A stretch of DNA of 48,924 nucleotides from an uncultured Eubacterium sp. (GTDB taxonomy: Bacteria > Bacillota > Clostridia > Lachnospirales > Lachnospiraceae), in contig CAMDYG010000020.1 of assembly GCA_945910225.1 (NCBI GenBank), positions 1 to 48,924 on the forward strand, written 5' to 3'. The notes under the pieces were generated by a model. That model made no database searches and had not been told where the DNA came from. It was given only the letters and a program-made list of their open reading frames with translations. A program made the translations under genes and the position numbers. This document shows, in pieces, positions 17,394 to 25,312 of this stretch (position 1 is the first letter of the stretch; every line of letters starts with the position of its first letter).

Positions 17394-18362
17394 ATGGCAA
17401 GTATAAGGGATGTTGCAAGAATTGCAGGAGTATCGCCAGCGACAGTGTCGAGGGTAATGAATGGTACTGCGAATGTGGATGCGGATAAGACAAAGCGGGT
17501 TTATGATGCTATCAGGAAGACAGGATTTGTTCCTAACGAAGTGGCAAGGTCGCTTTTTAAGAAATCGGCTAAGCTTATAGGACTTATTATACCAAGCATA
17601 ACTAATCCATTTTTTACAGAGCTTGCAGATGCTGTGGAGAAGGCAGCAGATGAAAAGGGCTTCAGGGTGGTTTACTATAATACGGATAATAAACCGGAAA
17701 AAGAGAAGATGGCAGTTGGAATGTTAAAGTCCATGAATGCAGATGGAATAATAATTACATCTAATAATCAGGAACTTATAGATGTGATTGATAAAAGTGG
17801 CATGTCAGTCGTAATGATTGACAGGAACATGTCTTCGGAAAGTACATATACACTTATAACAAGTGACCATTATTATGGCGGGCAGCTCGCATCTAAGTGT
17901 CTTATAGAAAGTGGATGTAAGAATATTGTCTGTATCCGTGGGGAACAGAATATTTCAAGTGCAAGAGACCGATTTGTCGGCTTTTCTGATGTATGCAGAG
18001 AGAATGGACTGGAGATCAGATATATTGATTGTGAGCATGATTTTACATATGAAGGAGATATTGTTACAGCTATCAGGAATATAAGTCCCAATGCTGATGG
18101 TATATTTGCGTGTAATGACATGATGGCATTATCTGTATATAAGCAGCTTACACTTAATGGAATAAGGGTTCCACAGGATATATCTATAGTTGGTTTTGAC
18201 AATGTTATGCTTTCACAGCTGGTAACGCCAGAGATAACCACTATTGCACAGCCTATTGATAAGATGGGAAGGATAGCAGTACAGGTTATAACAGGAGAAC
18301 AGATTTCACAGAAAGCATTTGTGTATAAGCCGGAGCTGATAAAACGTGATACAACTAAATAA
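17394..18362 (+). CDS. rbsR: LacI-family regulator of the ribose operon (RbsR-like)
   Basis: A LacI-family repressor of 322 residues. The helix-turn-helix is at the N-terminus (SIRDVARIAGVSPATVSRVM, then NGTANV), followed by the hinge helix and a periplasmic-binding-protein-like sensor domain (IGLIIPSITNPFFTELADAV ... DGIFACNDMMALSVY ... VGFDNVMLSQLVTPEITTI). The frame is open from 17337, but the ATG at 17394 has AGGAG eight bases upstream and starts exactly at the domain. Right behind it come rbsD, rbsA, rbsC, rbsB and rbsK sequences, so it was probably the ribose repressor. The gene looks intact although most of its target operon is broken. Confidence 0.88.
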   Translation: MASIRDVARIAGVSPATVSRVMNGTANVDADKTKRVYDAIRKTGFVPNEVARSLFKKSAKLIGLIIPSITNPFFTELADAVEKAADEKGFRVVYYNTDNKPEKEKMAVGMLKSMNADGIIITSNNQELIDVIDKSGMSVVMIDRNMSSESTYTLITSDHYYGGQLASKCLIESGCKNIVCIRGEQNISSARDRFVGFSDVCRENGLEIRYIDCEHDFTYEGDIVTAIRNISPNADGIFACNDMMALSVYKQLTLNGIRVPQDISIVGFDNVMLSQLVTPEITTIAQPIDKMGRIAVQVITGEQISQKAFVYKPELIKRDTTK

Positions 18363-18377
18363 AAGGAGTGGTAGTTT

Positions 18378-18782
18378 ATGAAAAAATAAGGGATTTTAAA
18401 CAGTGATATTTCAAGAGTTTTATCTTACATGGGACACACAGATACCATTGCTATAGGTGACTGCGGACTTCCAATCCCGGATGAAACAGAAAGGATTGAT
18501 CTTGCACTTACATTTGGAGTTCCATCATTTATTGATGTGTTAAAATGCGTTGTTTCAGACTGCAAGGTGGAAAAAATCACACTGGCAGAAGAGATTAAGG
18601 AACAGAACAAGAAAGTGTTAGAACAGGTGGAAGATATATTTAAAGATATGGACGTAGAGATATGTTTTGTACCGCATGAAGAATTAAAGAGACAGACTAA
18701 GGATTGCAAGGCTGTTATAAGGACAGGGGAAACAACTCCTTATGCCAATATAATTCTTCAGTCTGGCTGCATATTTGCCTGA
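18378..18782 (+). pseudogene. rbsD: D-ribose pyranase with a stop at codon 4
   Basis: After a good AAAAGGAGTGG the frame begins ATG AAA AAA TAA, then continues in the same frame as GILNSDISRVLSYMGHTDTI and stays open to 18782. That is RbsD from its first residues (normally MKKTGILNS), including the catalytic His in GHTDT, the GLPIP motif and the C-terminal TGETTPYANIIL. The only lesion seen is the TAA at 18387-18389. Restart at the internal ATG 18429 would keep the His but lacks a ribosome site and drops the first strand. RbsD converts beta-pyranose to furanose ribose. It is probably silent, or made poorly. Confidence 0.9.
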
Positions 18783-18802
18783 TTTACAAGGGGGTGTTGT
18801 GA

Positions 18803-19448
18803 ATGAATATTGTAATGAAGGGCATTGATAAAGCATTTGGAAACAATAAGGTGCTTAAGAATGCCGGATTTGAGCTGGCTGATGGTGAGGTGCATGCACT
18901 TATGGGTGAGAATGGTGCCGGAAGAACAGAGATTATGCAGGCAATATTTGGCAACCTGCCTTGTGAGAAGGGGAATATATATTAATGGTGAAAAGGTTGT
19001 TATTAAGAAGCCGGCACAGGCTATTAAGGCGGGAATTGGTTTTATAACTGAGGACAGAAAAACTGAGGGACTTCTTCTTGAAAAGAGCATAACTGACAAT
19101 ATTGAGATTGCTAATCTTGGAAAGGTATCTGTCAAGGGAGTAATCAGGAAAGATAAGAAGAAGTCGCTTGTGTTACAGTCAATTGAAGAGTTCAGGATCA
19201 AATGCTTTAACGACTCGCAGGAATGTGGAAGTCTTAGCGGAGGTAACCAGCAGAAGGTTGTTCTTGCCAAGTGGGTACATACAGATCCTAAGATTCTTAT
19301 TCTTGACGAGCCAACAAGAGGAGTAGATATAGGTGCCAAAAAAGAAATATACAATGTTATTAACGATATGGCAGCCAAGGGTGTTGCAATTATCATGGTA
19401 TCATCAGAACTCCCAGAAGTGCTTGGTATGAGTGACAGAATTCTTGTT
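18803..19448 (+). pseudogene. rbsA: Ribose ABC transporter ATPase, collapsed by recombination between its two ATPase halves
   Basis: RbsA normally has two tandem ATPase domains in about 500 residues. Here the first domain starts normally (MNIVMKGIDKAFGNNKVLKN, DGEVHALMGENGAG) but inside Walker A it turns into the second domain: RTEIMQAIFG, the sequence following GAG in the second half of RbsA. The rest of domain 2 follows: GFITEDRKTEGLLLEKSI, LSGGNQQKVVLAKW, ILDEPTRGVDIGAKKEIY. A frameshift at 18978-18985, consistent with loss of one TA in a TATATA run, separates GNIY from INGEKVV. Only the degenerate half remains. It then joins rbsC after MSDRILV. Confidence 0.92.
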
Positions 19449-19796
19449 GCAGGAACACTTCTTGGAATGGTAAGCGGATTCCTTGTGACTAAAGGAAGAC
19501 TACAGCCATTCATTGCAACACTTATTACAATGACAGCATATAGAGGCTTTGCACTTATTCTTACTAATGGTAAGCCAGTATCAAGACTTGCAGCTAATAT
19601 AAGCAGTTCATCTGGAGCATTTTTATTTAAGGTACTTGGAAAGGGAAAGCTTGTATTAGGACCTGATGATATTATATCAATTCCAATTCCCGTTATAATT
19701 CTTATTGTTGCTTTTGCAGTTATGTATTTTGTGCTTCATCATACAACATTTGGCAAGAGAATATATGCTACAGGAAGTAATGAAAAGTGTGCCAGA
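19449..19796 (+). pseudogene. rbsC: Ribose ABC transporter permease, internal fragment fused to rbsA
   Basis: Straight after the RbsA sequence MSDRILV the same frame continues AGTLLGMVSGFLVTKGRLQP, then FIATLITMTAYRGFALILTN. This is the middle of the RbsC permease (cytoplasmic loop and conserved GxxxTKGxxxPFIATL). It runs to FGKRIYATGSNEKCARL, where the frame leaves RbsC. The N-terminal membrane segments and the C-terminus are missing, so no complete permease can form. The rbsA end, the intergenic region and the rbsC start were removed in one event that kept the frame. Confidence 0.88.
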
Positions 19797-20137
19797 CTGC
19801 TAACTTTAACAGAACAGAAGGAATGACTGTTATGGAGAATATGCTTCAGGCTGATGGTGATATCAAGGCAGTATTTGCAGCTAATGATGAGATGGCACTT
19901 GGTGCAGTTGAGGCAATTTCTGGAGCTGGCAAGAATATAATGGTAGTTGGATTTGATGCTACGGATGATGATATTGCAGCTATTAAGGCTGGAAGAATTG
20001 CAGCAACAGTTGCACAGCAGCCAGAACTTATTGGACAGACAGCTGTTGAGAATGCAATTAAACTTATCAATGGAGAGACAATTCCTGAATCAATTCCTGT
20101 TGAGGTAACACTTATTACCAAGGATAATGCGTCTTAA
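19797..20137 (+). pseudogene. rbsB: Ribose-binding protein, C-terminal fragment
   Basis: From about 19797 the frame reads QTANFNRTEGMTVMENMLQA, then DIKAVFAANDEMALGAVEAI and VVGFDATDDDIAAIKAGRIA to the stop at 20137. This is the last 110 residues of RbsB, the secreted ribose receptor. Signal peptide and N-lobe are lost. The frame differs from that of the rbsC fragment before it. With rbsD, rbsA and rbsC also broken, ribose uptake by this system should be dead. Confidence 0.9.
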
Positions 20138-20146
20138 GGAGGTTAT

Positions 20147-21022
20147 ATGAAAGTATTGAATATAGGTTCACTAAACCTTGATTATGTATATTCTGTTCCA
20201 CATATTGTAGGTGCTGGAGAAACTCTTGCAAGCCGTGATATGAACATATATCTGGGCGGTAAAGGAATCAACCAGTCAATTGCATTAGCTAAAGCTGGTG
20301 CAAATGTATATCATTGTGGAATGATTGGTGATGATGGTATGGTATTTTTAGATGCGTGCAGGGAATATGGAGTTAATGCAGACTATATAAGACAGATTGA
20401 TACTAAGACAGGACACGCAATTATACAGATTGATGATAATGCCCAAAACTGTATTCTTATATATGGCGGCGCCAACCAGCAGCTTACCAAGGAATTCATT
20501 GATGATGTAATTGACAGATTTGATAAGGGCGATGTATTACTTTTGCAGAATGAGGTCAATGACATAGCATACATTGTAGATAAGGCATACGAGAAAGGTC
20601 TAACTATTGCCCTTAATCCATCACCTTATAATGAGAAGTTAGATGCAGTTGATATGAGTAAGATAAGTATCTTTCTTCTTAATGAAGTCGAAGGAGAGCA
20701 GATTACAGGAAAGAAAGAGCCTGATGAGATAATTAAGAGTCTGATTGAGCATTTTCCGGAAGCAAGAATAGTTCTTACTCTAGGAGGTGACGGCGCTGTA
20801 TATGCTGACAAAGATACCCAGATTACCCAGCCGGTATTCAAGGTTGATGCAGTTGACACAACTGCGGCAGGGGATACATTTACAGGATATTTTCTTGCTG
20901 GAATCATAGAAGGCATGCCGATTGCAGATGTTTTAAGAATGAGTGCAAAGGCGTCTTCGATTGCAGTTACAAGGAAAGGTGCGATACCATCAATTCCATA
21001 TAGAAAAGAAGTTGAATATTAG
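20147..21022 (+). CDS. rbsK: Ribokinase
   Basis: A PfkB-family kinase that phosphorylates ribose to ribose 5-phosphate. The N-terminal motif is GGKGINQSIALAKAGA, the ADP/ATP site is VLTLGGDGAVY, and the catalytic motif is DTTAAGDTFTGYFLAG with the base Asp; the family's GAGD appears here as AAGD. At 291 residues it is full length. AAGGAGG sits 5 bases before the ATG. It is the last gene of the decayed rbs operon and the only catabolic one still intact, possibly kept for ribose from nucleosides. Confidence 0.92.
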   Translation: MKVLNIGSLNLDYVYSVPHIVGAGETLASRDMNIYLGGKGINQSIALAKAGANVYHCGMIGDDGMVFLDACREYGVNADYIRQIDTKTGHAIIQIDDNAQNCILIYGGANQQLTKEFIDDVIDRFDKGDVLLLQNEVNDIAYIVDKAYEKGLTIALNPSPYNEKLDAVDMSKISIFLLNEVEGEQITGKKEPDEIIKSLIEHFPEARIVLTLGGDGAVYADKDTQITQPVFKVDAVDTTAAGDTFTGYFLAGIIEGMPIADVLRMSAKASSIAVTRKGAIPSIPYRKEVEY

Positions 21023-21028
21023 GAAAAT

Positions 21029-21059
21029 GTGCAGGATGTCAATTAGGGGTGTCCTGCAC
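21029..21059 (+). terminator. Hairpin after rbsK without a T tract
   Basis: GTGCAGGA pairs with TCCTGCAC around 15 bases. No T run follows, so it may be a processing or mRNA-protecting hairpin and not a true terminator. Confidence 0.45.
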
Positions 21060-21082
21060 TTGTCATGTGTGCTACAATATTT

Positions 21083-21101
21083 ATTGATAAGAATTATCAA
21101 T
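21083..21101 (+). promoter_or_regulatory. Fur-like box upstream of feoAB
   Basis: ATTGATAA and TTATCAAT are perfect inverted arms around GAA, 19 bp in all, close to the Fur consensus (GATAAT/ATTATC type). It follows a TACAAT -10-like hexamer at 21073-21078 and lies 38 bases before the FeoAB start, fitting iron-dependent repression. Confidence 0.75.
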
Positions 21102-21139
21102 AATGACTTAGGAAGATTATTTAGAAAAGGAAAACACAC

Positions 21140-23476
21140 ATGAAGTTAAATGAACTTAGGATTGGACAGTGTGCAAGAATTACCGAAGTAGGTGGTGAAG
21201 GCGCATTAAGACAGCATTTTCTTGATATGGGTGTAATTCCGGGCGCGGAAGTTACGCTTGTAAAACTGGCACCCATGGGTGACCCAATGGAATTACAGAT
21301 ACATGGCTATGAACTGACTCTTCGTGTTGCAGATGCGGGAGAAATTACAATAGAACCTATTGATGAGAGAACAAGGAAACACGAAAGACCTGACCGGATA
21401 TATAAATCAGAGCACCCAGGTCTTGGAGAAACCGGTAAATATCATTCCAAGGGTGACGGGGAAAAGCTTCCTGATGGAACAAAGCTTACATTTGCACTGG
21501 TAGGCAATCAGAATTGCGGAAAGACAACACTGTTCAACCAGCTTACAGGATCTAACCAGCATGTTGGTAACTTTCCGGGAGTTACAGTTGACTGCAAAAG
21601 CGGCATGATTAAGGGACATGAGAATACGTCAGTAACAGATTTACCAGGTATATATTCTATGTCTCCATACAGCAGTGAGGAGATTGTTTCAAGAAATTTT
21701 GTACTTAATGAGAAGCCAAAGGCGATTATTAATATTGTTGATGCAACTAATATTGAAAGAAACATGTATCTTACAATGCAGCTTTTAGAGATGGATGTTC
21801 CTATGGTGCTTGCACTTAACATGATGGACGAGGTAGTTGGCAATTCAGGTTCTATTGATATTAACGGCATGGAAAATATGCTTGGAATACCAGTTATTCC
21901 TATATCTGCTGCTAAGAATGAAGGAGTTGACGAGCTTATAAGACATGCACTTCATATCGCAGAGTATCAGGAGAAGCCGGCAAGAAAGGATTACTGTGAC
22001 GAGAATGATTTTGGAGGAGCGGTACACAGATGTATTCACGCGGTTATTCATCTTATAGAAGATCATGCAAAGAGGGCTGATATTCCGGTAAGATTTGCTG
22101 CAAGCAAGATTATTGAAGGCGATCCTCTTATATTAAATCTGTTACAGCTTGATGAGAATGAAAAAGAAATGCTTGAGCATATTGTACTTCAGATGGAGAC
22201 TGAGCGAGGTCTTGACAGAAGTGCGGCAATAGCAGATATGAGATTTACATTTATAGAGAAGATATGCGAAGCTAATGTCGTTAAACCTAAGGCAAGCAAG
22301 GAAAGAATACGAAGCCAGAAGATTGATAAGATTCTTACCGGCAAATATACAGCGATACCTTGTTTTGTGGCGATTATGCTTGCAATATTCTTTCTTACAT
22401 TTAATGTGATAGGTGCATTTTTACAGAATGTTCTGCAGATGGGAATTGATGCACTGACTAGCGTTGTCGATAATGCACTTGCGGCAGCAGGTGTGAATAA
22501 GGTTATTCACAGTCTTGTAATTGATGGAATATTTGCGGGTGTTGGCTCTGTGCTTTCATTTCTGCCTATTATTGTTACACTGTTTTTCTTCCTGTCGCTT
22601 ATGGAAGACAGCGGCTATATCGCAAGAGTAGCATTTTTTATGGATAAGCTGTTAAGAAAGATTGGTTTGTCAGGCAGAAGTATAGTGCCTATGCTTATTG
22701 GATTCGGATGTACTGTTCCTGCGGTTATGGCAACAAGGACACTTCCGAGTGAAAGAGACAGGAAGATGACAATTCTTCTTACTCCATTTATGAGCTGTTC
22801 AGCCAAGCTGCCAATATATTCATTCTTTGTAAGTGCATTTTTCCCGGGAAAGGGAGCACTTATAATGGGTGGATTATATTTCTTTGGAATTATTATGGGA
22901 ATTCTTGTGGCACTGCTTTATAAGGGAACATTATTCAAGGGAGAAGCTGTGCCATTCGTTATGGAACTTCCTAATTACAGACTTCCTGGAATGAAAAATG
23001 TTTTGCAGTTATTATGGGAGAAAGCAAGAGATTTCCTGCAGAGAGCGTTCACAGTTATATTTGTTGCGACTGTAATTGTCTGGTTTTTACAGAGCTTTAA
23101 TCTGCACCTTAATCTTGTTACAGATTCAAAGGACAGCATACTTGCACTTATTGCAGGAATTATCGCACCTGTATTCGCACCTTTGGGACTTGGCGACTGG
23201 AGAATATGTACATCGTTGCTGTGCGGTGTCATGGCAAAGGAAAGTGTCGTATCAACAATGCAGATACTTTTCGGAACAGGCATACAGACAGCACTTTCGA
23301 CAGCCGGAGCAGCCGCAATGCTTGTATTCAGCCTCTTGTACACACCTTGTATTGCAGCAATTGCATCAGTAAAGCGTGAACTTGGCGGAAAATGGGCTGT
23401 TATAATGGTTGTATGGCAGTGTCTGATTGCGTGGGTAATGGCATTTGTTGTGCATGGGGTAGTGATGCTGTTCTGA
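21140..23476 (+). CDS. feoB: Ferrous iron transporter FeoA-FeoB fusion
   Basis: Residues 1-75 are a FeoA (SH3-like) domain (LNELRIGQCARI ... GGEGALRQHFLDMGVIPGAEV ... LRVADAGEITIEPI). A linker of about 40 residues leads to the FeoB G domain: G1 VGNQNCGKTTLFN, the GNFPGVTVD switch, G3 DLPGIYSMSPYSSEE, G4 NMMD and G5 ISA. The membrane part (from about residue 410) has the Gate motifs GFGCTVPAVMATRTL and LYTPCIAAIASVKREL. At 778 residues it is complete. It imports Fe2+ across the membrane. FeoA and FeoB are usually separate genes; the fusion is known in Firmicutes. A Fur-like box lies upstream. Confidence 0.95.
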   Translation: MKLNELRIGQCARITEVGGEGALRQHFLDMGVIPGAEVTLVKLAPMGDPMELQIHGYELTLRVADAGEITIEPIDERTRKHERPDRIYKSEHPGLGETGKYHSKGDGEKLPDGTKLTFALVGNQNCGKTTLFNQLTGSNQHVGNFPGVTVDCKSGMIKGHENTSVTDLPGIYSMSPYSSEEIVSRNFVLNEKPKAIINIVDATNIERNMYLTMQLLEMDVPMVLALNMMDEVVGNSGSIDINGMENMLGIPVIPISAAKNEGVDELIRHALHIAEYQEKPARKDYCDENDFGGAVHRCIHAVIHLIEDHAKRADIPVRFAASKIIEGDPLILNLLQLDENEKEMLEHIVLQMETERGLDRSAAIADMRFTFIEKICEANVVKPKASKERIRSQKIDKILTGKYTAIPCFVAIMLAIFFLTFNVIGAFLQNVLQMGIDALTSVVDNALAAAGVNKVIHSLVIDGIFAGVGSVLSFLPIIVTLFFFLSLMEDSGYIARVAFFMDKLLRKIGLSGRSIVPMLIGFGCTVPAVMATRTLPSERDRKMTILLTPFMSCSAKLPIYSFFVSAFFPGKGALIMGGLYFFGIIMGILVALLYKGTLFKGEAVPFVMELPNYRLPGMKNVLQLLWEKARDFLQRAFTVIFVATVIVWFLQSFNLHLNLVTDSKDSILALIAGIIAPVFAPLGLGDWRICTSLLCGVMAKESVVSTMQILFGTGIQTALSTAGAAAMLVFSLLYTPCIAAIASVKRELGGKWAVIMVVWQCLIAWVMAFVVHGVVMLF

Positions 23477-23497
23477 TTAATACATAATTAAATTATA

Positions 23498-23551
23498 AAT
23501 ACGCATATTATATGTATCTTTAATTATAAGGAGACCTATAATATGCGTATT
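23498..23551 (+). promoter_or_regulatory. 15-bp inverted repeat enclosing the ribosome site and start codon of the 2-hydroxyacid dehydrogenase
   Basis: The left arm (23498-23512, core ATACGCATATTATA) is perfectly complementary to the right arm (23537-23551, core TATAATATGCGTAT). The ATG at 23543 lies inside the right arm and the AAGGAG ribosome site lies in the 24-base loop. In mRNA this would bury the start codon in a helix. At DNA level it could be an operator. Confidence 0.8.
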
Positions 23552-24532
23552 ATTTTTTATGATTCAAAAAGTTACGATAAGCAGTCTTTTGACAAAGCAC
23601 TGAGACATTTTAGTGAAATATCAATTGAGTATATGGTTGCTGATTTAGATGCGAGGACAGCGGTGTACAGCAAAGGTTATGATGCTGTGTGTGCATTTGT
23701 TAATTCTGTTATTGATGCAGATGTATTGAAGATTCTTTATGATAACGGAATCAGGCTGGTACTTATGAGGTGTGCAGGATTTAATAATGTTGATGTTAAT
23801 GAGGCTGACAGGCTTGGAATAACTGTGATGAGAGTGCCAGGATATTCGCCAGAGGCGGTTGCAGAGCTTGCTATGGGGCTTGCACTTGCTGCACAGCGAA
23901 GGATTCACAAAGCGTACATTAAAGTACGGGAGAATAATTTCAGCCTTCAGGGACTTACAGGTGTAACACTTCATGGAAAAACTGCGGGAATTGTTGGGAC
24001 AGGTAAGATTGGAGCGGCAATGTGCCGTATATGCAGAGGATTTGGAATGAAGGTTCTTGCCTATGACAAATATCATAATGAAAGCCTTGATTTTGTTGAG
24101 TATGTGGAGCTTGACAGGCTGCTTTCTGAAAGTGACCTGATATCACTTCATTGTCCGCTTGATGATTCAACTTACCATCTAATTGATGATAAAACTATAG
24201 ATATGATGAAAAATGGAGTGATATTAGTAAATACTTCAAGAGGTGCAATAGTTAATACAGACGCACTTATCAAGGGTATAAGGGATATGAAGTTTCATGC
24301 AGTCGGGCTTGATGTGTATGAGGAAGAGTCTGATTATGTGTTTGAAAATCTTGAGGATGATATACTGCAACATTCAATAACGGCAAGGCTTCTGTCATTC
24401 CCGAATGTTATCGTAACTTCACATCAGGGTTTTCTTACAGAGGAGGCGCTTGATGCCATAAGCGAAACAACATTAAGAAATGCGGAAGCATTTATTTCAG
24501 GTGACATTACTGGTGAAAATGTGGTAAAATAA
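23543..24532 (+). CDS. D-2-hydroxyacid dehydrogenase (D-lactate dehydrogenase-like)
   Basis: An NAD-dependent D-isomer-specific 2-hydroxyacid dehydrogenase of 329 residues, likely reducing pyruvate to D-lactate. Seen: substrate-side motif MRCAGFNNVDV, the Rossmann signature GIVGTGKIGAAMCRICRGFG, the catalytic Arg in NTSRGAIVNTDALI, Glu in GLDVYEEESDYVFENLEDDI and His in SHQGFLTEEAL. The long VYEEE insertion is typical of the LdhA branch. AAGGAG lies 9 bases before the ATG, but both are caught in the inverted repeat listed separately, so translation may be controlled. It follows feoAB by about 65 bases; a functional link is not obvious. Confidence 0.92.
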   Translation: MRIIFYDSKSYDKQSFDKALRHFSEISIEYMVADLDARTAVYSKGYDAVCAFVNSVIDADVLKILYDNGIRLVLMRCAGFNNVDVNEADRLGITVMRVPGYSPEAVAELAMGLALAAQRRIHKAYIKVRENNFSLQGLTGVTLHGKTAGIVGTGKIGAAMCRICRGFGMKVLAYDKYHNESLDFVEYVELDRLLSESDLISLHCPLDDSTYHLIDDKTIDMMKNGVILVNTSRGAIVNTDALIKGIRDMKFHAVGLDVYEEESDYVFENLEDDILQHSITARLLSFPNVIVTSHQGFLTEEALDAISETTLRNAEAFISGDITGENVVK

Positions 24533-24561
24533 CATAAGATTATGCTAAAAGCAAGGAGCGG

Positions 24562-25277
24562 ATGCTTATTCTGGGACTTATTAATATGCATGTTCATCTT
24601 GCAGGCAATGGAAAGCCTCAGAAGAAGCACTTGTGCAGGTTGATGTTGCAAAAAAACAGAAAGTTGATCTTATTAAGCTTATTATTACAGGCGGTGTACT
24701 TGATGCAAAGGCTAAGGGCGTGCCAGGTGAGTTAAAGATGAAGCCTGATGATGAGATAATACATTTGTTTAAGGAGAATAATGCATTTTTATGTACAACA
24801 TTATCACCTGCACTGCCATATGCACTTTTTGACAGAAGCGTATCTAATGCGTCAGAGGTTGAACAGTACAATGGCAATATCGTGTTTGAGGGAATCAAGG
24901 AATGTGCTAAGGCTGTAATTGATAATGATATTCCGGTTGTGCTTGGTAATGATGTGGGATGTCCGTGGATTACACAGTATGATTTTTGGAGAGAGCTTTA
25001 TTATTTTCACAAATATGTGGGAGTCAGCAATGCATTTGCATTATACACAGCTACGCTTAACAGTGCAGTAATGGCAGGAATCGGTAGAGATACAGGTTCT
25101 GTTGAAGCCGGTAAATGTGCTGACCTGATTGTGACTAAGAATAATCCATTAGATGATCTTCGGGCACTACGCAATGTGGACTTAGTCATGGCAAGAGGAA
25201 GATTGTATAATAATCCAAAGTTTAAAACGAAAAATATTGTCACTAAAGAACTGGATAAATTTTGCGATTTATGTTAA
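24562..25277 (+). pseudogene. Amidohydrolase-family protein with catalytic segments deleted
   Basis: The first codons read MLILGLINMHVHLAGNGKPQ, the metal-binding HxH start of an imidazolonepropionase-like amidohydrolase, but without the usual beta-sandwich before it. The frame then changes, and ASEEALVQVDVAKKQKVDLI, KLIITGGVLDAKAKGVPGEL and KMKP follow. At KMKPDDEIIHLF the central part with the other metal His residues and the IEHG motif is missing. The end is normal: LCTTLSPALPYALFD, VVLGNDVGCPWI, then SVEAGKCADLIVTKNNPLDD. Three segments are lost (N-terminus, a piece after HVHL, the metal-binding centre). It should have no activity. Confidence 0.88.
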
Positions 25278-25312
25278 TTTTATTAAAGAATTTTACTTAA
25301 AGGAATAAGATT

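Noticed and set aside
18825-19826. Long open frame spanning rbsA and rbsC fragments, which could be read as a new fusion protein
   Set aside because: It starts out of frame with the real rbsA start, contains half an ATPase joined to half a permease, and is explained by deletion; no sign of a designed fusion.
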